From assembly GCA_910577885.1 (NCBI GenBank), contig CAJTNK010000068.1:1-10505 (forward strand): 10,505 bases of DNA. Reading direction: 5' to 3'. Below the pieces are notes generated by a model, which saw nothing but the letters and a program-made list of their open reading frames with translations, was not told the DNA's origin and did no database searches. This DNA is from an uncultured Rikenella sp. Its GTDB lineage: Bacteria > Bacteroidota > Bacteroidia > Bacteroidales > Rikenellaceae. The position numbers were made by a program, and so were the translations under genes. Positions 1-4,034 of the stretch are shown piece after piece (the first letter of the stretch is position 1; each line of letters begins with the position of its first letter).

Positions 1-60
1 AGAGGGTTGGGCCCCGACGGGGGACTGGGAGGCTTCGTCCCGGGGCCCAGCGGCCCCCTC
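1..60 (-). repeat. Cassette-trailing repeat, copy 1 (window starts inside it)
   Basis: Positions 1-46 are identical to 2666-2711, and the similarity continues with one mismatch and a 7-base gap into the neighbouring cassette. On the minus strand both copies lie directly downstream of a cassette stop codon (cassettes A and B). Each holds an inverted repeat: TGGGCCCCG at 8-16 pairs with CGGGGCCCA at 41-49 here, and the second copy keeps the pairing with one G-T wobble. There is no T-run, so it is not a standard terminator. The repeat probably extends left of the window. Confidence 0.8.
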
Positions 61-63
61 TCC

Positions 64-249
64 CTATTCCAGGAGGCAACGCAACTGAAGACCGGTCGCA
101 CGGAAATTTTTGTCCTGCAGCACGACCCCGGTGCAGTAAAAGTCCAAAAAGTAGATATTGGAACCGGCCTCGGTCGACGTCCAGCCGTATCCGCCGACGC
201 CGACGAAATACAACGTTCCGTAGGCTCGGTGGCGGCACCCCGGGGCCGG
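64..249 (-). pseudogene. Cassette A: C-terminal FISUMP/C-type-lectin-like module without a gene start
   Basis: The minus strand reads 61 codons from PAPGC to LRCLLE and a TAG stop. The scaffold shared with the other cassettes is PAPG, then VG-x-x-G-Y/F-x-W-S/T-S, L-x-F, G-V, Q-D and LRC-L-L/Q-E. It resembles the last third of the Fibrobacter succinogenes major paralogous (FISUMP) domain, a C-type-lectin-like fold. A complete domain would be about three times longer. No start codon or N-terminal part precedes it: the module begins abruptly beside the rpoN promoter. A is the most divergent copy, with VVLQDKNFRATG where the others have VYPQ and RAYG. It shares the LLE end and the downstream repeat with cassette B. 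It could be a silent cassette, a DGR variable repeat or a gene relic. Confidence 0.6.
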
Positions 250-258
250 GTAAAACGC

Positions 259-290
259 TTTGGGATTTCGGGGCGGAGTGGCTATCTTTG
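259..290 (+). promoter_or_regulatory. Bacteroidales-type promoter for rpoN
   Basis: TTTG at 259-262 and TATCTTTG at 283-290 match the Bacteroidetes sigma-ABfr consensus (-33 TTTG, -7 TAnnTTTG) with a 20-base gap. Transcription would start near 297, leaving a leader of about 60 bases before the rpoN ATG at 357. The promoter begins 9 bases beyond the edge of cassette A, so A ends right at the regulatory region. Confidence 0.7.
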
Positions 291-356
291 TACCGGAAGA
301 AAAAAGAGGCCCCGCGGAGGGCGGGAACTCGATCGTTTTTTCAGGAAAAACAGCCT

Positions 357-1778
357 ATGGCATCGATCAGTCAGAGTTTAGAGCAAAAACTGCAACAACG
401 TCTCTCGCCACAACAGATCCAAGGGATTAAACTGTTGGAGTTGGCCACCTTGCAATTGGAGCAGCGTGTGAAACAGGAGATGGAGGAGAACCCCGTGCTC
501 GAAGAGGAGGAACGGGAGCCCGATTCGGACGAGGGTGCCGGACTCACGCTCGAAGACTATATCCGGAACGAAGAGAGTGCATCGTCCTACAAACTGAAGG
601 TCAACAACGCCTCGAAAGACGACGAACGCCGCTCGCCGACCTTGTCGCAGGGGATGTCGCTGCAGGAGTTTCTGATCGAGCAGCTCGCCTACCACAATCT
701 CAGCGAGCGGGAGATGGCTATCGCCCGATTCGTGATCGGGACCTTGGACGACGACGGCTACCTGCGGAGGCCGACCGCTTCGATTGCCGACGATTTGGCC
801 TTTACGCAGGGGATCGAGGCTTCGGACGCCGAAATCGACCGGGTGGTCGGGATCATTCAGACGCTCGACCCGGCGGGGATCGGGGCGCGGAACTTGGGCG
901 AGTGTCTGATTATTCAGTTGCGGGCTTTGCGGGAGCAGACACCTGCCGTGCGACTCGCCATTACGATCCTTGCGGACCACTACGAGGCGTTTGTCAAGAA
1001 ACACTACGAGCGGATGATGCGGCGGCTGGGGGTGACGGAAGAGGAGTTCCGGGCGGCGCTGGATGAGATCGTTCGGCTCAATCCGAAACCCACCAACGGC
1101 TATTCGGACGAGAGTTCGGCTGCGGCGCCCAATATCGTGCCGGACTTCTTGCTGGAGTATGCGAACGGGAACTTCGACCTCCAGCTGGCTTCGCGCGGGG
1201 TTCCGGATCTGCGGATCAACAACAACTACTTGCGGATGGCCGAACGGGCGATGAACAGTGCCGAACAGAGCGAGGCGGACAAAGAGGCGTTGCAGTTCAT
1301 CCGGCAGAAAATCGAGTCGGCCAAGTGGTTCATCTCGGCCATCAAGCAGCGGCAGGAGACCCTGATGAAGACCATGCGGGCGATTCTCCAGTTCCAGTAC
1401 GACTATTTCGTGGAGGGCGACGAGGCGAAGTTGCGGCCGATGATCCTCAAGGACATTGCCGATGCGACGGGGTTCGACATCTCGACCATCTCACGGGTGG
1501 TCAACAGCAAGTATATTCAGACCCATTTCGGGGTTTTTCAGCTGAAATATTTCTTTTCCGAGGGGTTGTTGACCGAGAGCGGCGAAGAGGTTTCTACGCG
1601 TGAGATCAAGCGGATTCTGGCCGATGCGATCGAGCACGAAGACAAGCGGGATCCGTTGACCGACGAGGCGTTGATGGATACGCTCACGGCCAAGGGGTAC
1701 AGGATCGCCCGTCGTACGGTGGCCAAGTATCGGGAGATGCTGGGCATTCCGACCTCTCGGTTGCGGAAGGAGCTTTAG
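357..1778 (+). CDS. rpoN: RNA polymerase sigma-54 factor RpoN
   Basis: This 473-residue protein is the alternative sigma factor that directs RNA polymerase to -24/-12 promoters and needs AAA+ enhancer-binding activators to open DNA. Residues 1-50 are the glutamine- and leucine-rich region I (SLEQKLQQRLSPQQIQGIKL), followed by an acidic linker. The core-binding region carries the conserved LDPAGIGARNL and LNPKPTNGY motifs. A helix-turn-helix region with DISTISRVVNSKYIQTHFG follows, and the RpoN box ARRTVAKYRE lies at 451-460. The length is normal for Bacteroidetes. The ATG at 357 was chosen because region I starts there and because the upstream in-frame TTG at 288 lies inside the -7 box. A terminator follows at 1801. 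No activator gene is visible nearby. Confidence 0.97.
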   Translation: MASISQSLEQKLQQRLSPQQIQGIKLLELATLQLEQRVKQEMEENPVLEEEEREPDSDEGAGLTLEDYIRNEESASSYKLKVNNASKDDERRSPTLSQGMSLQEFLIEQLAYHNLSEREMAIARFVIGTLDDDGYLRRPTASIADDLAFTQGIEASDAEIDRVVGIIQTLDPAGIGARNLGECLIIQLRALREQTPAVRLAITILADHYEAFVKKHYERMMRRLGVTEEEFRAALDEIVRLNPKPTNGYSDESSAAAPNIVPDFLLEYANGNFDLQLASRGVPDLRINNNYLRMAERAMNSAEQSEADKEALQFIRQKIESAKWFISAIKQRQETLMKTMRAILQFQYDYFVEGDEAKLRPMILKDIADATGFDISTISRVVNSKYIQTHFGVFQLKYFFSEGLLTESGEEVSTREIKRILADAIEHEDKRDPLTDEALMDTLTAKGYRIARRTVAKYREMLGIPTSRLRKEL

Positions 1779-1800
1779 GGGCTTTTCGGGGCTTGGTTTT

Positions 1801-1825
1801 GGGCGAGATTCTCTCGCCCTTTTTT
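1801..1825 (+). terminator. Rho-independent terminator of rpoN
   Basis: A perfect 8-bp stem, GGGCGAGA at 1801-1808 with TCTCGCCC at 1812-1819, has a TTC loop and is followed by six T at 1820-1825. It lies 22 bases after the rpoN stop codon. Confidence 0.9.
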
Positions 1826-1848
1826 GTGTGTGGTTTGGAGGCTTTTCG

Positions 1849-1894
1849 CCCGTCAGGCCCCTACCGCGTGCCGGGAGGCACCGCCCCCGCGGCG
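1849..1894 (+). repeat. Module R, copy 1
   Basis: This 46-base stretch begins CCCGTCAGGCCCCTACCG and ends CACCGCCCCCGCGGCG. It matches the reverse complement of 3847-3891 with only a few differences. Its first part (CCCGTCAGGCC) also recurs on the plus strand near 2432-2442 after a T- and C-rich run. It contains a GTGCC...GGCAC inverted repeat. No coding function is visible. Confidence 0.7.
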
Positions 1895-1920
1895 CACCCG
1901 TTGGGTGTTTTGCTGGGGTT
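1893..1920 (+). repeat. Module H, copy 1: hairpin followed by TTTTGCTGG
   Basis: CACCC-GTT-GGGTG at 1895-1907 is followed by TTTT and GCTGGGGTT. Two other copies (2491-2520 and, on the minus strand, 3911-3938) have CGCCC/GGGCG stems and the same tail with GCTGGAGTTGT. The stem change is compensatory and the loops differ (GTT, ACC, AGA). It looks like a weak terminator or a small structured repeat. Confidence 0.65.
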
Positions 1921-1982
1921 ATCTTAGCCTTAGTTGGGCCGCCGCCCGCGCAGGGCAGTCGTAGCTAGTTGCCGAGCCAACT

Positions 1983-2005
1983 CCAGCTTTCGCGTGCCGA
2001 GCGGC
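1983..2005 (+). repeat. Module L, copy next to element S1
   Basis: This 23-base stretch, CCAGCTTTCGCGTGCCGAGC and three more bases, matches the minus strand of 3616-3638 at 22 of 23 positions. There it leads directly into cassette E, and shorter versions with GTGCCGAGC precede cassettes B and C. Here it leads into structured element S1 instead. The same joint is therefore attached to different modules. Confidence 0.65.
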
Positions 2006-2007
2006 AC

Positions 2008-2100
2008 CCGCGCGCCACGCCTTAGGAGGAAATCACGCCGATAAACGGTGAGTTTATCGGGAATGATTTCCCCAGGCGCGCGGTCAAAGACCGTGGGCGG
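2008..2100 (+). repeat. Structured element S1: nested stems, possible structured RNA
   Basis: Three nested stems can be drawn. The outer stem is CCGCGCGCC (2008-2016) with GGCGCGCGG (2075-2083). The middle stem is GGAAATCA (2028-2035) with TGATTTCC (2064-2071). The inner stem is CCGATAAAC (2038-2046) with GTTTATCGG (2052-2060), closing a GGTGA loop. A fourth possible stem, CGGTC-AAA-GACCG at 2081-2093, would compete with the outer one. The inverted copy S2 at 3700-3793 keeps the outer stem exactly but has an entirely different inner stem that still pairs perfectly. The element may be a structured RNA or a palindromic mobile repeat; no known family was recognised. Confidence 0.7.
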
Positions 2101-2465
2101 AGCGGTTTTTCGGTCCGTCGCCTGCGCGGGCGCAAATGAGCGAAGCGAATGTTGCGGACCCGTCGCGGGGGGAGGCGACGGGCCGCCCGCCTCTGCGAGG
2201 CGGCAGTGCGTAGAACGGGGCTGAGCTGGTCGCGATGCTCGCATCGCGCGCCTGTGGGCGCGTCCGAGGACGAGTTTTGCAAAGGGGGCCGAGCTGTTTT
2301 GGTGAGAAGATTCGCGACTCGCAGAGTCGCGCGGCCTTGTCGCCCAGGCCGCGAAGCGGCCTCGGGGGGATGGGCGACGGGCCGAACTTTCTTTGCAGGT
2401 GGTCCGCCAGCAGTTGGCCCGTCTTTTCTCACCCGTCAGGCCGGGTTGGAGTGCCGAGCGTCCTC
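2101..2465. other. Gene-free stretch with a train of micro-hairpins
   Basis: Reading frames here are low-complexity, rich in Arg, Pro, Gly and Ala, and match no family I recognise, so I call no gene. The stretch holds perfect short hairpins: CCGTCGC with GCGACGG (2160-2181), CCGCCTC-TGC-GAGGCGG (2187-2203), CGCGATGC-TC-GCATCGCG (2231-2248), CGCGACTC-GCA-GAGTCGCG (2313-2331) and AGGCCGC-GAA-GCGGCCT (2346-2362). Most close a two- or three-base loop. A second set of the same style lies at 6541-6854. Confidence 0.6.
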
Positions 2466-2470
2466 TCCCT

Positions 2471-2490
2471 CTTCCTGGAGGCAACGCAAC
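2471..2490 (-). pseudogene. Cassette remnant G: only the 3-prime end
   Basis: The minus strand has only the last codons of a cassette (L-R-C-L-Q-E). The stop codon TAG has become GAG. On its downstream side GGGAGAGGACG matches the tail of cassette E; on its upstream side it is joined directly to hairpin module H copy 2. It is a broken or recombined cassette end, not a gene. Confidence 0.6.
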
Positions 2491-2520
2491 GCGCCCACCG
2501 GGCGTTTTGCTGGAGTTGTT
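2491..2520 (+). repeat. Module H, copy 2
   Basis: The hairpin CGCCC-ACC-GGGCG at 2492-2504 is followed by TTTT (2505-2508) and GCTGGAGTTGTT. It abuts cassette remnant G with no bases between. The other copies are at 1893-1920 and, on the minus strand, 3911-3938. Confidence 0.65.
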
Positions 2521-2551
2521 TCGGCCAAGTTCGGGTAGCAGCGGGGGATGG

Positions 2552-2617
2552 CCAAGGGGGTGGTAACCCCCTTGGATGCGTTCTTTGCTTACTTTCTGCC
2601 GCATAGCAGAAAGTAGG
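2552..2617. repeat. Two strong adjacent hairpins
   Basis: CCAAGGGGGT-GGTA-ACCCCCTTGG at 2552-2575 is a perfect 10-bp stem with a four-base loop. CTTACTTTCTGC (2588-2599) pairs with GCAGAAAGTAGG (2606-2617) over 12 bp with one wobble and a six-base loop. Neither has a T-run that would make it a clear terminator. The region to 2665 has no recognisable gene. Confidence 0.6.
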
Positions 2618-2665
2618 AGCCCCCGCGGCAGGAGCGGAGGAGAGGAAAGAGTTATATTCTCCTCG

Positions 2666-2721
2666 AGAGGGTTGGGCCCCGACGGGGGACTGGGAGGCTT
2701 CGTCCCGGGGCTCAGCGGCAC
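2666..2721 (-). repeat. Cassette-trailing repeat, copy 2
   Basis: Positions 2666-2711 are identical to 1-46, followed by one mismatch. On the minus strand it lies just downstream of the stop codon of cassette B, as copy 1 does for cassette A. It carries the same 9-bp inverted repeat, with one wobble pair. Confidence 0.85.
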
Positions 2722-2907
2722 CTATTCCAGGAGGCAACGCAACTGAAGACCGTACGCACGGTTACTGTAGTCCTGCGGGTAGACCCCACCGTAGTGGAAG
2801 CGCAAGAAGTGGGCATTGGAGCCCGTAATCGTCGACGACCAACTGTACCCGCCGTAGCCGACGTCACGTACCTTACCGTGCTCGTAGCCGCGGAGGCCCG
2901 GGGCCGG
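2722..2907 (-). pseudogene. Cassette B: C-terminal FISUMP/C-type-lectin-like module
   Basis: It has 61 codons from PAPGLRGYEHGK to AYGLQLRCLLE and a stop. The core is VGYGGYSWSST, then L-R-F-H-Y-GGVYPQDYSNRAYG, the typical FISUMP C-terminal signature (WSS, a variable stretch, RAYG, LRC). Variable codons such as CAC, CGC, CAC and TAC end in a pyrimidine. Its first third (RGY-E/D-HGKVR) closely matches cassette F at the right edge of the window on the other strand, which links the two loci. Confidence 0.6.
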
Positions 2908-2959
2908 GTGCTGCTCGGCACTCGAAGGCTGTTTTTTCTTAGCCAAGGTTTCTTTCTCC

Positions 2960-3145
2960 CTATTCCTGGAGGCAACGCAACTGAAAACCGTACGCACGGC
3001 AACCGTTGTTCTGCGGGTAGACTCCGCCGCCGTAGAAGTTCAAGCGGCAGGCATCGTCCACCGACGCGAACGACGACCAGCTGAACCCGTAGTCGCCGAC
3101 GCTCCACAACATACCGGAGCCGTACGTGCGGTCGCCCGGGGCCGG
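2960..3145 (-). pseudogene. Cassette C: C-terminal FISUMP/C-type-lectin-like module
   Basis: It has 61 codons from PAPGDRTYGSG to AYGFQLRCLQE and a stop. The core is VGDYGFSWSS, then L-N-F-Y-G-GGVYPQNNGCRAYG. It belongs with D and E in the LQE-ending subgroup, unlike A and B. Upstream on the minus strand, its frame stays open through the linker into the end of cassette D, but in a different frame from D, so no fusion protein of two cassettes is made. Confidence 0.6.
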
Positions 3146-3197
3146 TGCTGCTCGGCACTCGAAGGTCGTTTTTTTCTTAGCCAAGGTTTCTTTCTCC

Positions 3198-3404
3198 CTA
3201 TTCCTGGAGGCAACGCAACGGAAAACCGTACGCATGCTGGCTAAGGTCCTGCGGGTAGACTCCGCCGTTGTAGAAGTACAAGCGGTAGGCATAGGCGCCG
3301 ACCTCCGTCGACGACCAACAGAACCCGCTGACACCGACGTGATACAACTTGCCCGACCCGCCTTCTGTTTCGCGCCATCCGCTGTCGCGGAAGCCCGGGG
3401 CCGG
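3198..3404 (-). pseudogene. Cassette D: C-terminal FISUMP/C-type-lectin-like module, longest copy
   Basis: It has 68 codons from PAPGFRDSGWRE to AYGFPLRCLQE and a stop. Seven extra codons (WRETEGGSG region) lie between the start motif and the VG core. The core is VGVSGFCWSST, then AYRLYFYNGGVYPQDLSQHAYG. His replaces the usual Arg before AYG. It shares the start PAPGFRDSG with cassette E. Confidence 0.6.
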
Positions 3405-3416
3405 GACGTCCTCTCC

Positions 3417-3614
3417 CTATTCCTGGAGGCAACGCAACGGAAAACCGTACGCACGGTAGCCATGGTCTTGCGGATTGAGCCCGAAAAAGTGGAAGTGTAA
3501 ACGGTAGGCATAGTCGCCTACCCCCATCGAAGACCACCCGTACCCATAGTCGCCGACGCTACGCAGCGCCCCAAAACCATTATTATTCCCGGAGTCGCGG
3601 AAGCCCGGGGCCGG
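3417..3614 (-). pseudogene. Cassette E: C-terminal FISUMP/C-type-lectin-like module, first in the array
   Basis: It has 65 codons from PAPGFRDSGNNNGFG to AYGFPLRCLQE and a stop. Three consecutive AAT codons (NNN) stand where D has its insert. The core is VGDYGYGWSS, then AYRLHFHFFGLNPQDHGYRAYG. An ATG at 3653 is in frame through the linker and would give a 78-residue peptide, but this start is probably fortuitous because the N-terminal part reads repeat linker L. Confidence 0.6.
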
Positions 3615-3615
3615 G

Positions 3616-3638
3616 GCCGCTCGGCACTCGAAAGCTGG
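3616..3638 (-). repeat. Module L, copy next to cassette E
   Basis: The minus strand matches 1983-2005 at 22 of 23 bases. It leads straight into the PAPG start of cassette E, while the other copy leads into structured element S1. Confidence 0.65.
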
Positions 3639-3699
3639 ATTTTGCTTCGACAACTACCGCCGTGCGGATGACCCGAAAGCTTTTTCGTAAACATCCTTT

Positions 3700-3793
3700 C
3701 CGCCCAACGGTCATTGTCCGCGCGCCTGGGAAATTCTTCCGTTTCAACTCTTCGTTGAAACGGTGTATTTCCCTTTTAAGGCGTGGCGCGCGG
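3700..3793 (-). repeat. Structured element S2: inverted copy with complementary stem replacement
   Basis: On the minus strand this aligns with S1 end to end. The outer stem CCGCGCGCC/GGCGCGCGG is unchanged (arms at 3785-3793 and 3718-3726). The middle stem is GGGAAAT/ATTTCCC. The inner stem is CCGTTTCAAC/GTTGAAACGG with a GAAGA loop, different in sequence from S1 but again perfectly paired. The 3-prime flank GACCGTTGGGCGGA also matches S1. Conserving pairing rather than sequence points to selection on structure, or to repeated palindrome exchange. Confidence 0.7.
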
Positions 3794-3846
3794 TCGAGCT
3801 ATCCCGACGAGATGGAACTGGCCTCAGGCCGGCCGGGCCCCGCTTA

Positions 3847-3938
3847 CGCCGCGGGGGCGGTGCCTTCCGGCACTCGGTAGGGGCCTGACGGAAGAGAAAA
3901 ACGGGCAGAGACAACTCCAGCAAAACGCCCTCTGGGCG
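3847..3938 (-). repeat. Module R copy 2 and module H copy 3
   Basis: The minus strand of 3847-3891 matches module R copy 1 (1849-1894). The hairpin CGCCC-AGA-GGGCG followed by TTTTGCTGGAGTTGT (3911-3938 on the minus strand) is module H. Next to it GTGCCGAGCGGCAC at 3939-3952 repeats the module L core. Together with S2 these form an inverted counterpart of 1849-2100. Reading frames across 3615-4034 run through these repeats and are not called as genes. Confidence 0.65.
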
Positions 3939-3988
3939 TGCCGAGCGGCACCGGCCGAGAAAAGCGCCGAGAAGCGACGGGAAAAAAC

Positions 3989-3996
3989 TATCTTTG
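3989..3996 (+). promoter_or_regulatory. Probable -7 box for the GH92 gene
   Basis: TATCTTTG matches the Bacteroidetes -7 consensus TAnnTTTG, 38 bases before the ATG at 4035, and is identical to the box ahead of rpoN. I see no good TTTG at -33, so the promoter may be weak or depend on an activator. Confidence 0.5.
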
Positions 3997-4034
3997 TCAA
4001 AAGAATCATCCAAACTCACAGACAACGAAATACT

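Larger units (their letters stand above)
2722..3614 (-). repeat. Head-to-tail array of four C-terminal lectin-like cassettes (order E, D, C, B)
   Basis: Four modules of 186-207 bases follow each other on the minus strand. Each starts at CCGGCCCCGGGC and ends at GTTGCGTTGCCTCC followed by (A/T)GGAATAG. The D-C and C-B linkers are nearly identical, about 50 bases with GAAACCTTGGCTAAG and TTCGAGTGCCGAGC. The E-D linker is only about 12 bases. No full-length gene lies upstream: beyond 3614 there is only linker and structured element S2. No ribosome-binding site and start codon precede the modules, so they look like a silent store of 3-prime gene ends. The units are too long and too divergent for CRISPR. 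Confidence 0.8.

Noticed and set aside
288..356. N-terminal extension of RpoN from a TTG at 288
   Set aside because: The TTG is part of the -7 promoter box and the extension lacks similarity to sigma-54; region I starts at the ATG at 357.
1930..2721. Long open frame of 263 codons on the minus strand
   Set aside because: It runs through element S1, module H, the hairpin train and the cassette trailer, is rich in Arg, Pro, Gly and Ala, and resembles no protein family. GC-rich DNA gives such frames by chance.
2960..3511. Frame of 183 codons spanning cassettes E, D and C on the minus strand
   Set aside because: It reads only cassette C in the proper frame and crosses D and E out of frame, so it is not a tandem-domain protein.
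2722..3614. CRISPR array
   Set aside because: Units are 186-207 bases, protein-like and divergent, with no short identical direct repeats or uniform spacers.
3417..3614. Cassette E as the template repeat of a DGR, because of its AAT-AAT-AAT run
   Set aside because: The AAT codons lie outside the shared variable columns, where E carries mixed codons like the others; no cassette shows AAY at all variable positions.
3783..4034. N-terminal extension of the GH92 protein
   Set aside because: It reads through modules R and H and the promoter box; the signal peptide starts at 4035.
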